From Ziziphus jujuba (lineage: Eukaryota > Streptophyta > Magnoliopsida > Rosales > Rhamnaceae), in assembly GCF_031755915.1 (NCBI RefSeq), contig NC_083389.1, forward strand, positions 19,073,501 to 19,137,500: 64,000 nt of DNA. Direction: 5' to 3'. This document shows, one piece after another, positions 36,743 through 49,402 of this stretch. The position numbers and the translations under genes were made by a program. Under the pieces are notes generated by a model. That model saw only the letters and a program-made list of their open reading frames with translations, was not told the origin of the DNA and did no database searches. The first letter of the stretch is position 1. The number at the start of each line of letters is the position of its first letter.

Positions 36743-37318
36743 GACCTTGAAATGAGTGAAGGCTGTGCAGACCTTAAGTTATGCCCTGCAAATAAAAATA
36801 AACAACAAACTAAAAGAAAAAAATAAAAATAAAAGTAGAAATCTTTACCATAAGAAGCATCAAACAATAGGCAAGCTAGAGTAGGGGAAGTAGAGCAGTG
36901 GGCAAGGAAGATAATGAGCCAAAAGAGCACAAGAGTCTTCTTAAAGTTGAAAGAGCCATAATCTAAAAGAATCTTAGAAAAATAGACTCTTTTCAGATGG
37001 AATTTACTTGGTCATCTACAACTGGGAGAAGACCTTGAAATGGGTGAAGGCTCTGCAGACCTTAAGCTATGCCCTGCAAATAAAAATAAACAACAAACTA
37101 AAAGAAAAAAATAAAAATAAAAGTAGAAATCTTTACCATAAGAAGCATCAAACAATGGGCAAGCTAGAGTAGGGGAAATAGAGCAGTGGGCAAGGAAGAT
37201 AATGAGCCAAAAGAGCACAAAAGTCTTCTTAAAGTTGAAAGAGCCATAATCTAAAAGAATCTTAGAAAAATAGACTCTTTTTAGATGGAATTTACTTGGT
37301 CATCTACAACTGGGAGAA
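36743..37318. repeat. 288-bp tandem duplication
   Basis: 36743-37030 and 37031-37318 are two head-to-tail copies of 288 bp differing at about ten positions by eye. Each starts GACCTTGAAATG and ends CAACTGGGAGAA. Because 288 is divisible by three, the unit would keep a reading frame. Each copy carries a donor-like and an acceptor-like site around an AT-rich insert. Confidence 0.9.
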
Positions 37319-37720
37319 GAGTGAAGAGATTCCTAATGATTCGTTGAAAAGCAATTGCAGAAAAATTTGAGGAACAAAAACTCTAATGTCGGATAAGCTA
37401 TGCCAGACGCTGGAGAGTTAGACGGTGGGAAGGAGCTAGCAAAGGGGTGATAGTCTGACAGAGGTAGACGGCAGCAATTTGAGACACTCCGGCTTAGGGT
37501 TTGAACTGGGACTCATACATAGAGAAATAAAGCTTCTCTCAGTGCCATTTTCTCTCTCTTCTTTCTTTCGTATTCACTTATTTCTTCTCTCCAACTTCAA
37601 AATAGAGTTCTCTCTACGGCAACGAGCTGGGCGCACAGCGGAGGTGTGGGGGAGGGGTCGACGGTCGCTGAGGAGAAGGGAAAGAAAGGGTAAAGAAACC
37701 AAGGTAGGGCCAAATGTTTT
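36960..37720 (-). pseudogene. Possible 5' end of a broken gene: 5'UTR-like stretch plus presequence-like exon
   Basis: Read on the minus strand, 37700-37260 is CT-rich, 5'UTR-like sequence. It leads to an ATG near 37252 followed by MALSTLRRLLCSFGSLSSLP, an Arg/Ser/Leu-rich start that resembles a mitochondrial presequence. A TAG stop follows about 28 codons in, before a splice donor-like TATGGTAAAG and an acceptor TTTGCAG. The left 288-bp copy repeats the same ATG, the same stop and the same splice-like sites. The stop in both copies suggests it predates the duplication. I cannot name the gene. It may be a dead gene start, or the true coding frame may differ. Confidence 0.3.
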
Positions 37721-37740
37721 AATTAATTAATGGGCGAAAA

Positions 37741-38324
37741 CTCATAGGCGGCAATCTTCCCTCCTAAGGTCATAATAAAATTTTGGCTTAAAAAAGTCAA
37801 AATAAAAATAAAAATAAAAGTTTTATTATGTAAAAAGTAAAAAAAAATATAGTTAATATTATAAATTTTCAATTTTGGTTTTTTTATCTATGATATCTAT
37901 AATTATATAGAGATGTTATGGATTTTATTTCGAAATAAATTTTAACAGTTAAGACTACTATAGAAGTGGATTAGATGAAAAATGTAATTCAACCTAAAAT
38001 TAATCATTTTTATTAAAAAAAGGCAAAATTAATCAATATATATAAATTGTTAGTATATCAAGTTATGTTGACTTATTTAATCAGTCAATTATTAAGAGGG
38101 GATTATTGTAAATATAAGATTGTCAGTATATATCAATAAAATATCAACAAAATAATTAAGTATAACATTTTATTTTATAATATTAAGAGTATTTTCAATG
38201 ACTTTATTTATTATTAGACTTTTTTACCATATCAAATTAGTTAAACCGATATGCTAAAAAAAAAAATAGACACTGCTAAGGTGATCCTTACTTTTGGAGG
38301 TCCTATAAGGTATTTTGAAGTTTC
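37741..38324. other. AT-rich spacer
   Basis: No gene recognised; poly-A/T tracts only. A CACTGCTAAG string at 38270 is a possible but weak CACTA-type left end for the duplicated region to the right. Confidence 0.45.
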
Positions 38325-38874
38325 TTTAAAAAGAAATTTTTTTAGAAAAAATCAATAAAATATATATAATTAATTATTAATCATAAATACTATTCTGCAC
38401 ATTACTGTTGGAACACAATTTTAAAAGTAACTATACGTTTATGTCATCTGGCTTTAGAATATGTTAATTTTTATGCTATATTACTAGAAGTTCATATTCA
38501 TCATTGTAGATGCTCTAGATATAAAAAAGAAAAAAAAAACATATATTTGGAAAAAAAAATGAAAAATACATATATGTATATATATATATATATGTTTTTG
38601 AAAAATATATGCACATATAGTATAATTTTATTAGAAGTGCTATAAATACCAAAATGTTAACAAAAAATATTTACCAAATAATATCTGTTAATAAAATGAT
38701 CGGTTCACATACTCATATAACTTAAATATAGATAACCGATTCTCTAAATAGATAAGTGAATTTAAAAAATAAACTAATTAAATAATGTCATATTATCTGC
38801 CAAATCATTTGGTAAACATTTTAGTATCTTGAGTATTATTGATACTTTTGTAGTCAGGTTAGGTCTTTTTTTTT

Positions 38875-38916
<42 letters not shown>

Positions 38917-41900
38917 CTTAAGTCGTTTATTCAAAGAAAAGATTGTTTCAAATTTTATTTTTTTTAAAAATAATAAATAGACTAATTTGAGTAGCATACT
39001 AAAACAAAATCCTTTTTGAAAAGAAAAAAAAAAAAGAATCTATAGAGATTCAATGAACTATGAATATGTTTTTAAATATCAATAAACAATTGTGATGGAT
39101 AAATGAAATTCTAAAATAAATATGCTTTTATAAAAATATGCTAACTATTATAAATATATATTGCAAAAAAAAAATATATTATACAACGCATATAAACACT
39201 AATATGTACAGTTTTTCCATAAATTAGATTCATTTTATAAGATGAGAATTTAATGTCAAGCACTATTTTGAAAGGGCTAATTTCATGCCAAAGTAAATAC
39301 TCTATCATACAACAAGTCTACATAGTGGATATCTCCAGTTTGATATAAAGCTGATCCTCCTGAAACAATATTTGGTATTAACTTCTCAACATATTAAGTG
39401 AACATGATCCTCTCTATGTCAAAACCAAATATATGTACATTAGCTTGTGCACATTTATGATAATAATGATAATACAATGATAAGTATTTAGATCGTATTC
39501 CACTTATAAAATTTTAATTTTTAGTTTTATATGTATATTTTTTAAATAAAATTTTAGTTTTTACTTTTAGCTAGTGGAACCATTCTAATTATTTACTTCA
39601 ATATATTTTTTTTAGTATAAAATAAGATACATTATCAATAAATTTTTTGTACATAAATTTTTTTATTATATGGTCATTTTTCTATGGTGTCACCTCAATA
39701 ATTTTCTCTTGAGATTGTAATTTGAAGTTAAAGTTAAGTTATTCTATTCCTTCAGTTTATATAATATTATTGTAATTTTATCCAAAAATAAAAATCAATA
39801 GTAGACTTACATGGGTCAACATTTTTTACCTTTCAATTTTTGTTTAACCTATTTACTATTTTATCGTAAAAGATTAATTGTGCTCCTCAATTTCTCTTCC
39901 ATTAGCTTTTTCAATTTTTTTTCCCTATTTTTAAATACTTTTCACTTACCTACTTTATTTTATCTATTACTTTTGTACAATTATAATTGTTGAATAGAAC
40001 CAAAACTATTTATCTATAAATATTTACTATTATAATATCTTATTTAATTATGATTTATATTTAATTACAATTATAATTTTAAATATAATTAGTTAATAAT
40101 TAAAAGTTATGCAATATTAAAATCTCTATTCATATTTTTGTTCTAATTTTTCTACCTTATAATTTTTTTTTACCTATTTATTATTTTAGTAGTTGAAAGG
40201 CTCAACACCAATATTTGGTCACTGATACAGTTTTTCAGCGACCAAATTTTAACAGTCAAAGGATTTTACCCATATGTTTTCTTTTTCAATGTTTCTGTTA
40301 TTTAAAATATTAGCAACCATCCAACTGATCACTGATATGTAGCTTTACGACCAAAAATCATCAGTTGCTGAAGGTTAGATATTTATATTATTTTAGACTA
40401 TCACTGACCAAACTATTGGTCATTGTTGACAACTATCAACGACCAATTATGTTTTGGTGAGTGAAAGATCTTCTTCTCACCAAAAAAAAAGTGGGGATGA
40501 ATTCCCACCCTTGTTTTAGTGACCAAATATTTATTGGTCATAAAAGATGTAATTAATTAACAACCATAAAAAATTTTTTAAAAAAATAATAAAATATATG
40601 TCATTAATTAATATCCACAAATAGTATTATGCAAATTGCTATTGGAGAACAATTTTAAGATTAACTATATATTTATGCTATTTAGCTTTAGAAGATGTTA
40701 ATTTTTAAACCACATAAGCGGTAGTTCACATTCACCATTAGAGATGCTCTAAATATAAAAAAACATATATTTGGAAAAAAGAAGAACAATACATATATAT
40801 ATATATATATATATATACGATTTTGAAAAATATATGCACATACAGTATACTTTTATCAGTAATGCTATAAATATCAAAATATTAACAAAAAATTATTTAT
40901 CAAATAACATGTGTAAATATAATGATTGGTTGACAAACTCATGTAACCTAAATATAGATAAGTGATCCTTTAAATATATAAGTGAATCTATATAAAAAAA
41001 AAACTAATTAAATATTGTGATATCATCTACTAAAATATTTAGTAATCATTTTAGTATCTCTAGCATTATTGATACTTTTATAGTCAGGTTAGGTCTTTCT
41101 TTAATACTCTTATATTGTTTATTCATAGAAAAAAAAAAAAACTCATAAAGTTTTTGAAAATTTAACTTTTAGAAATAATAAATAGATTAATATAGATTCA
41201 GTAACATACTAAAACAAAATCTTTTTTCCAAAAAAAAAAAAAGAAAAAAAAAAAGAACCAGTAGAGATTCAATGAACTATAAATATATTTTTAAATATAA
41301 GTAAACAATGGTGTTGGATAAATGAAATTCTGAAATAAATCTGCTTTTATAAAACTATGCTAATTATTATAAATATATATAGCAAAAAAATATATTATAC
41401 AACACATATACACACTAATATATACAGTTTTTTCGTAAACCATGTTCATTATATAAGATAAGAATTTAAAATCAGATATTATTTTGGAAGGGCCAATTTC
41501 GTGCCAAAGCGAATACTTCATCATACAATAAGCTTACATAGTGGACATGTCCACTTTGACATAAAGCTAACCCTCCTGGAATAATATTTGGCATTAGTCT
41601 CTCACTATATTAAGCAAAACCAAAAATATGTGCATTATTTTGTGTACATGTATAATAACAAGCATACCCAAACGATAGGTATGTTAGATTGTATTCCACT
41701 AATAAAATTGAAGTTTTTAGTTTTATATGTATATTATTTAAATAGAATTTTACTTTTTATTTTTTAGCTAGTGGAACCATTCTAATTATTCATTCCAATA
41801 TATTCTTTTGCCATAAAATAAGATATGTTATCAACAAATAAGAATTTTGTACATATAATTTTTTATTATATGGTCACTTTTCTATGGTGTCACCTCAATA

Positions 41901-42798
41901 GATTTCTCTTAAGATTGTAGTTTAGAGTTAAAGTTAAGTTCCTCTATTCCTTTAATTTATATAGTATTATTGTAATTTTATCAAAAAAAATGAAAGCAAT
42001 AGCAGATCCACATGGGTCAACCTTTTTACCTTTCAATTTTTGTTTAACCTATATCCTTCTCCCATTAGCTTTTCCAAATTTTTTTTTTTCAATACTTTTC
42101 ACTTATCTACTTTATTTCATCTTTTAATTTTCTACAATTATATTGTTTGAATAGAACCCAACTATTTATCTATAAATGTTTACTATTATGATTTATATTT
42201 AATTACAATTATAATTTTAAATACAACTAGTTGATAACTAAAAGTTATGCAATATAATATCTATTTATACTACCTTATGATTTTTTACCTCTTTGCTATT
42301 TTAGTAATTGGAAGGTTCAACACCAATGTTTGGTCACACTATTTTTTAGTTACCAAATTTTAATAGTTGTTAAAGGTTTTTACTCGTATGCTTTCTTTTT
42401 CAAATTTTCTATTATTTAAAATGTTATCAACCATCCAATTGGTTACCGATATATAGTTTCAATGACCAAAAATCATTAGTTGCTATAAGTCATATATTTA
42501 AATTATTTTAGACTATCACTGACTAAACTTTTGGTCATTGTTGACAACTATCACTGACCAAATACGTTTTGGTCAGTGAAAAATCTTCTTCCCACTAAAA
42601 AAAAAAAAAAAAAAAAAGGAATGGATTCCCACCCTTGCCTTTAGTGACCAGATATTTATTCATCATAACCAATGTTTCCCCTACATTAGCCACAAAATAT
42701 TTAGCAACCAAAATTTGGTCACTAATGGATTCTTTTAGTAACTTAAATATTGTGGTCGCTAAAAACTTAGTTGCTAATTCTGATTTTTTTTTATAGTG
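38325..42798. repeat. Imperfect direct duplication of about 2.2 kb with transposon-like termini motifs
   Basis: 38325-40558 and 40559-42798 are collinear over their whole length. Anchors: ACATATATTTGG at 38539 and 40763; the (TA)n tract at about 38575 and 40793; GGTCAACMTTTTTACC near 39813 and 42015; CCCACCCTTG at 40504 and 42628. Both copies carry scattered TTGGTCACTGA / AGTGACCAAA motifs in both orientations. The right end reads ...TTTTTATAGTG, i.e. CACTATAAAAA on the minus strand, as at CACTA (EnSpm) ends. The first copy stops inside the text that continues in the second. A pure 45-nt T run sits near 38870-38914. No protein is recognised. Confidence 0.65.
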
Positions 42799-42799
42799 A

Positions 42800-44374
42800 T
42801 TGTTTTGACCTAGAGGGTAACATTTTGGTATTTTATCTTGAGAGAAAGTAGCAATCATTAGGTGAGCAGGAAGCCACGAGAACGAGATAATAAGTAGAAG
42901 CCGAAGAGATTATGTGTCTTGGTTTTGGCCATTAGAGTAAGCCCAAGATGAAGTTCTAGTGGCCTTTTATATGCTTAACATCATAATCATATCTTGCAAA
43001 CCGCTCTTTCAATCTTAATAATTGAGCTGTTGACAAGGCTTTATTTTTAAATTCCATGATTCTTGGGAATGAATAGCTATCCATCTTTATTAGAAATCTT
43101 TGCCCGATTAGATGGAATTCAAATTTCTTTATTCCATATCTGATTGCCAAAACTATTTGTAGATTGAATGGTAGTGCTACTCCACTAGCTTGAATTGTCC
43201 ACTAGCATGGCTACAATGATGTTCTTGCCTTTTATGATCCTTCTTAATTAGAATAGCTCCCTAGTAAAGATCACTTGCATCGATCTGAAGGATTCTCTAT
43301 CCTTTTCCCAAGGATCTTTAGTGGTGAAGTGTGTTAAGCCACTTCTTTCAGCTTTTGAATTGCTTTAATATATTCATTTCCCCATGCTGTGCATTCTTTT
43401 ATAGCATCATTGATAACTTTGCTATCCATTCAGTCATGTGGGGTATAAAGTCTTTGACAATTCGCTATCCCCAAGAATTGTTGGATTTGCTTTGTTGAAG
43501 GATTTTCATCTAGGAAATGTAGTAATTCTTCATTAATGTGGTCTCCAAGCACTATATTTCCCTCATTTAGCTTCATGCCCAAAAAGTCTAGCTGGGCTTG
43601 TCTTATGTGCATCATGGGTTTTGACAGCATAAAGCCATGGGCTAAAATGATCCTATAAAATTCTTAGAGCAATTTTTCATGAGCATGTTTTGTCTTTGAG
43701 AACAATAGAATATCATCAATGTAGACAACAGCCGGATAAAGAATGGGCTCTAATATTTCTGTCATGGTTTTTTGAAAGAATGATGTAGCAATGTTTAACT
43801 CGAATGGTAAAACCTTCCATTGATACTGAGCACTGGGGATGTAGAATACCGTCTTGTAGTTGTCCCCTGGGTGAATTCCAACTTTCCAAAATCTAGCTTT
43901 CAAGTCAAACTTTAAGAATATCATAGCATCTTGGAGGTGCACAAACAAAAAGTTGACTTTTGGAAAAGGAAATTTATTATTGTGAAGAAATTGATTAAGA
44001 GGCTTGTAATCAATCACTAATCTCTTTTTCCCTTTTAATTTCTTTGATATTTTCTCAAGATAAAAATCTTAGCAACCCCTGAGGATGTTGTTGGTTCAAT
44101 CAGACCTTGTTGTAATAGAGACTTACATTCAACTTTTACAAGAGCCAAGTCTGTAGGTGTCATGCCTGGATATGTTGCCTTAGTTGGGTTGATATCTTCA
44201 TTGAGCTTGAATGGCAGCCTTTGTTCATATTTCTATAATCGCTTTGGATGATCAAAGAAACCATGATCATCTGCACATGCTGAAAGAAGTTTCTTCTTGA
44301 CCTCATCAAATATTGGTGGAGCCTTATGTAGAATGCTGTAGATTTTTTATATTTGAGTGAATTGCTTAATTGTC
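42800..44374 (-). pseudogene. Endogenous caulimovirid: reverse transcriptase and RNase H
   Basis: The minus strand encodes, with stops and shifts, the pol region of a plant pararetrovirus (Caulimoviridae). The reverse transcriptase has IDYKPLNQFL, FLKFDLKARFWKVGIHPGD, QYQWKVLPFELN and the catalytic YIDDILLFSK (about 43725), then FLGMKLNEGN and QQFLGIANCQ. An RNase H piece at 42956-43150 ends DYDVKHIKGH. Sequence style (YIDD, KHIKGH) is that of Caulimoviridae and not Ty3/Gypsy. No LTRs flank it. Frame breaks lie near 43630-43660 and 43150-43430, and a stop follows the LFDHPKRL segment near 44230. It is an old, non-functional integration; the region right of 44374 continues after a foldback element. 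Confidence 0.82.
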
Positions 44375-45764
44375 AGGTTAATTACATTACGCACCTTCGA
44401 AGTTTCCCTTAATTACAACTGGGTACCTTCAATGTTTCCATAATTACATTATACACACTCGAGATTTTCCTTAATTACAACCGGATACCTTTATGTTTTT
44501 ATAATTACATTGCACACCTTCGAGGTTTTTTCCTTAATTACAACTGGGTATCTTCATATTTCTATAATTACATCCGCCTCCCTTCTGATAAAATTTCATC
44601 CATAAAAATGTACTCTCTCTCTTATGTGGCAGTTAAAATTTTATTAGTTGTCCCTTGTATATATTAATTAAGCGTGGATTTTAATTGATTTGAAAAATAA
44701 AGTTATTTTAATTTGAAAAGGTTAAAGTTCAACAGATAGTAAGTACAAGAATACCTATCAATTTTTAATGGCACCCTCTGGAATGTTTAAAATATAATTT
44801 TTATGTTTTCTAATTTTTTTTTAAAATTTGTTTTCAAAACTTGTTTTTGAAAATGAATGGCCAAACTTGTGATATGTGCATTGGGGGATTGGTGGACTTC
44901 ATGTTTTCAATAGCTACAGCAGGGGTCACCCTTGTGATATTATATATTTTTATAAATAATGCATTTCCTGGTTATTCTAGTTTGTAGCTGTTTTCTTTTC
45001 CTTATTTTTATTTAATTTTCTTTTTTTCTTGGTAGAACTGGTTATATATCATATTAGATATCGTAAAGTGCAATAAACATTTTTAAAATTCTATAGTCAT
45101 GGATAGCCTGCGTAGCTTTTAATGATTACATACAGGAAAGAAACTTTATATATATGTATAATTAAGGATCTTAGTCCTAAAATCTCACATCCATTTATTG
45201 CAAAATACATGCCAGTCTTATCTCTTCATATTTGGCTAACTTCCTAAAATTTTTCCATGAACAACTCCAAAGGATGACCCAAATTCATTTTCAAAAATAA
45301 GTTTTGAAAACAAATTAAAAAAAAAACAAAAATTAGAAAACATAAAAATTATGTTTTAAACATTCCAAAGGGTGCCGTTAAAAATTGGTAGTTATTTTTG
45401 TACTTACTGTCCATTGGGCTTCAACCTTTTCAAATTAAAAAAAAACTTTATTTTTCAAATCAATCAAAATTCACGTTTAATTAAGATATACAAAGGACAA
45501 TTAATAAAATTACATAAGAGAGAGAGTACATTTTTATGGATGAAGTTTTGTTAAAAGGGAGGTGGATATAATTATGGAAACATGAAGGTACCTGGTTGTA
45601 ATTAAGGGAAAAACCTCGAGGGTGTGCAATGTAATTATGGAAACATAAAGGTATCCAGTTGTAATTAAGGGAAACCTTGAGGGTGTGCAATGTAATTATG
45701 GAAACATTGAAGATACTAGTTGTAATTAAGAAAAATCTTGAGGGTGTGCAGTGTAATTAAGCCT
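44375..45764. mobile_element. Foldback element with 0.48-kb inverted arms built partly of tandem repeats
   Basis: 44375-44858 and 45283-45764 are inverted copies (arms about 484 and 482 bp) around a 424-bp loop. The outer part of each arm contains about three tandem units of 62-63 bp (core TTAATTACAACTGGGTACCTTC ... CACACTCGAG), the inner part unique sequence ending at GAAAATGAAT. The ends read AGGTTAATTACATTACGCACC and, on the other strand, AGGCTTAATTACACTGCACACC. Flanks TAATTGTC (44367-44374) and AAATTATC (45765-45772) match at 6 of 8 bases, a possible target duplication. The caulimovirid frame continues on both sides, so this is an insertion. It has no coding capacity. The superfamily (hAT- or Mutator-type foldback) is undecided. 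Confidence 0.8.
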
Positions 45765-47088
45765 AAATTATCCATTGTATTGAATTCCCTGTGGTATGAT
45801 CCTTAGATGCATTACTTGACAATAGACAACCATACCAATCAAGATATCTTTGTCTATGAATGAACAACGAATCACGTCGGTCCAAAAAATTCATTCTGGA
45901 AAGAATTTGATTCCTATTGACTTTTTGGTGATAAGTTATATGCATAAGATTTTACCATATGTGGCTTTGAACTTCCCTTTGTGTGGTATCTACATGTGAG
46001 GTGGTAGGATCTGGGGATCGATCATCGTTTTGTGAGCTTTAGTGTCCATGTAAGTAATCAATTTGACAGGCGTGGCATACCTGGTTTGCAACAGTGCAAT
46101 TTCCACATTTAACATTGGAATTGGACTTGTGCTCAACAATGATTGTGCTTGAAAAATGGATTATACATCTTCTTCATCCAAGGTTTGTGAAGTATTTGAT
46201 TCAAAGTCACTATCCTGTTTTTGAAATGCAAAGATAATGTCACTATTTGCTTCATATTGCTTTGAGAAGATGGACTAAAAATATACCTCTTTTTCTTCTA
46301 GAAGAAGAATTGATTCCTGTAGCTGCTGGATGAGCTTTATTGCTTTCTTTTGTTTCTTTGTGCAATTTTTGGAATAGTGCCATTTTCTTCCACAAATAAT
46401 GTAAACATCAAATTTATATTGGCCTCTTCATGTTTTTCTTCAAAAAAACTTATATTTTGTCCTTCCATGAGTTGTCTTTTTGTCAGTGTACTTGTTGATA
46501 TTTAGAGAGCTTCTTTCTTCTACATGTGCTGCAACTGTAACTATTTTTTCCATACTTGATCTTTAGATAAAACTTCAAACATGCCTTATGGATTTGAGGT
46601 TTGTTATTCAAGAAATTCTGAAAGAACTTTTCTTGTTCACATAGTTTATCAACAACTTCAAAGGTCATTTGGTGTATCTGACCAAATGTCAGGGATTTTA
46701 CACCATCTTTGGATGCAACAATCATTTTGGCCAATTCATATTGAAATTGCTATGGTAGCGAATATACACATACTTGCTTTAGGTTGGGATCATTGACTCC
46801 GCTAAGCATATAGTATCGGAGAAACATATTTTTGAAATGAAAATCTAAGTCTTTCTTTTCCATGGATCAACATTTCATTTCAAAGTATTCTCTTCTTATC
46901 TGGGCATCTATGAGGTTTAGATCTCCAACAAATTTTGCATATATCTGACCAAATATTTCACTTATTATTCGTTAACAATTGTAGTTGTCTGTATAGGCCC
47001 AAACTCTAAAACCAATCTCAAAATATGCCAATGAACATTGATGTAAAATCTCTTAAAATGGTTTTAAGTTAGCTATTGGCTTTGTCAT
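45765..47088 (-). pseudogene. Endogenous caulimovirid: coat protein/zinc knuckle and protease-side region
   Basis: The minus-strand reading from 47088 downward gives a coat-protein-like segment (VWAYTDNYNC, IFGQIYAKFVGDLNL, LRYYMLSGVNDPNLKQV, KSLTFGQIHQMTFE), then a Cys-rich block and a decayed CCHC knuckle (ICGRKWHYSKNC near 46385). After it comes KAIKLIQQLQESILLLEE, and finally a segment reaching the foldback element (LDWYGCLLSSNASKDH). The order coat protein - zinc knuckle - protease - RT on one strand is that of a Caulimoviridae polyprotein. Stops occur about every 50-100 codons. It resembles the petuvirus/florendovirus type of plant endogenous pararetrovirus; the genus is inference. Confidence 0.75.
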
Positions 47089-47114
47089 ATGGGTACTAAT
47101 CCATGCTCCAAATT

Positions 47115-48242
47115 GATTGATGAGAATCTGCCTGTGCCAGCAAAATTGACAATCTACTGGGGTGCTGACCCGATATGGATGAAGATCGGACCGATCACTA
47201 GAGCTCAAGCCAAGAGATTTAAGGAAAACCTGGCTGCTTTATATAGGGTGCAATTAATTCTCAAAAGGGCTTATCAATACCGAAGATCTAAAGTCTGTTT
47301 TAAGCATCCAAGTATTGGAAGCTGTTATGGAGCCGGGTAGTTGTTTTAGTACAAATATGGACTTTGGGCAGTAAGAATGGATCCAACACTTCTTGGATTC
47401 AATGAATATCATCAAGGGGCCATGAAATCATATCAAGGTAGAATCAAAAGCATCTAAAGCCAGCTTGTACGGACAACATCTCAATTTGGCCGAAAATGTG
47501 CTGTTTAGCTGCTGGCTTTGACTTTCCTTCTTGTTCAAGTAAGTTTGACTTATTCCAATCAAGGGGCAACATGTAGGAATTATTATTAATCATATTTGGT
47601 ATCCTACATGGCATATGGAAGCTGATTTGGAGCTCAAACAAGCTGTACATCGGTCAAAGATACCTTAGTAGTCAAACTAGTCAACTAGTTTCCTAATTTG
47701 ATTTTGACTTTTTGTTTTTGGAAATTAGGTTTATATTTGGTTTCTATTTATTTATTTGCTGGAAAAATCAACTTAGAAAATTTATTATTTTATTATTTTC
47801 ATTGTAAATTAATTAATTCCTAATTCAAAATAAAAGAATTAATGAATCTAAATTAGTTTGAGAAAGTAGGTGAATTTCGACCAACATTAGATTTCCTATT
47901 CTATGTGGCCGGTTTTATCTAGTTAATTAGGGTTTTATTTTGTAACTTTATAGCCTATTTAAGGGCTTGTTTTATCAATAATATTCAGTACCTTATTCAT
48001 ACATAAATTATTTTGTAAGAAAGAATTCTCTTTGTTCTCTTTGAACACCTAAAACACCATTAGAGAGTGAGTGTTTTAGATTTGATTTATCAATAGGACA
48101 TCCATAATCTATTATGGCGTCGTCATTATAACAAGGTTTCTAATAAAAGGTTGGTTAGGGGTTAAGGTTTTTCCGTAAAAACTTGAACTTAATTGAGATC
48201 CGGGCTAATATAATACGAGTTTGGGCGCAAGTGGACCTAGGT
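47115..48242 (+). repeat. Gypsy left repeat (pol tail plus LTR)
   Basis: Collinear with 51885-52972 and ending right before the primer site. It opens with codons for ITRAQAKRFKENLAAL, so its first 100 bases are pol-derived. Later text includes GGATCCAACACTTCTTGGATTCAA and a leader-like 3' portion with AATTCTCTTTGTTC. Confidence 0.75.
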
Positions 48243-49402
48243 TGGTATCAGAGCCAAGATTTTGTTCAGGTCTGATCTATCTTTATTTAACTTTATTTGT
48301 TTTGTGTTAATCTGTAATTTTAGCATTAGGTTAAAGGTTGGATCTATTCTACATGTTCTGCATATAAACAAAAAAAAAAGTCTCATTCCTAGTCAAATTA
48401 TGTTTTCCTTGTTATACCGTATTTTTCTTTCCTAGTTTTTTGGTTGTCTTTCATTATTGTTCTTGGTAATTTATTTTATTGTTGATTTTTCTTTTCTAAT
48501 TTAGATCTTAATTACTTGCATTCATATATATATATATATATTTTTTTAAAAAAAGAGGAGTTTGTGGCAACAAATTTAAAAAAAAAAAATTATTACAAAA
48601 TTTGGAAGTTTGAACTTTGGAGATCACGAGTTTGCTGGAATTTTGGTGTTGGAATTACAATTTTGTTGTTGATATTTTATACTGGAGTTTTGTTTAAGAT
48701 ATGTGAGTTATTAAAAAAAAGAAAAAAGAAAAGCCGAATATAAAAAAAAGAAAAAATTGTAGAAGGTCGGTTTTGGTAGAAGTTTGGAGTTTGAATTTAT
48801 TTGCTAGAAATTTGTTTGAATTGCTAACTTGTTGCCTATTTATTCAATATTTGGAGTTGCTGAAAATTTGATATTGCTTCTAGAAATTTGAATTTTTAAG
48901 TGCTAAAATTATTTGGATTGAAATTAGTTAAAGGATTTGATACAAAAACTAGAATTACAAAGAACAACAACTAACAACTATCCTATATTTTTATTCAATT
49001 TGATTCTTGTTCGTGTTTGAATTTCTTTTTCTATATTTTATCCTTGAATTATTGGTTCATTAATATTCTGTTCAGCTTCTATTTCATTCCAAAAATTTTC
49101 TTGTTGAATTACCTTGTTTGTGCTTAGAAAAGCCGAGAATATGTATTTTCATTTCACTGGATATTTGTTTGATTTAGTTGCTGTTTTATTGATAAGTTTA
49201 AATTATGAATACTTGTGATCTAGTTGCTGTTAAGTGTGCTTTTAATTAGAACTTTAAGCTAATTCTTTGAGTAGAAAAAGACAAGAGCGTGTGAGCTTAA
49301 AAGAGGGTAAAAGAGGGTAAGTGTCGAGAGCTTATTAGAGTGAAACACGTGAGGGAGTGAATTTTGGTGAGGATTTATTTTATTTTGCAATATTTTACTA
49401 GC

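Noticed and set aside
38269..38290. CACTGCTAAG as the left CACTA terminus of the duplicated region
   Set aside because: It does not match the right end beyond five bases and no 3-bp target duplication was found.
42595..42858. 87-codon minus-strand frame
   Set aside because: It spans the end of the 2.2-kb duplication, a poly-A run and the caulimovirid edge; not a single coding unit.
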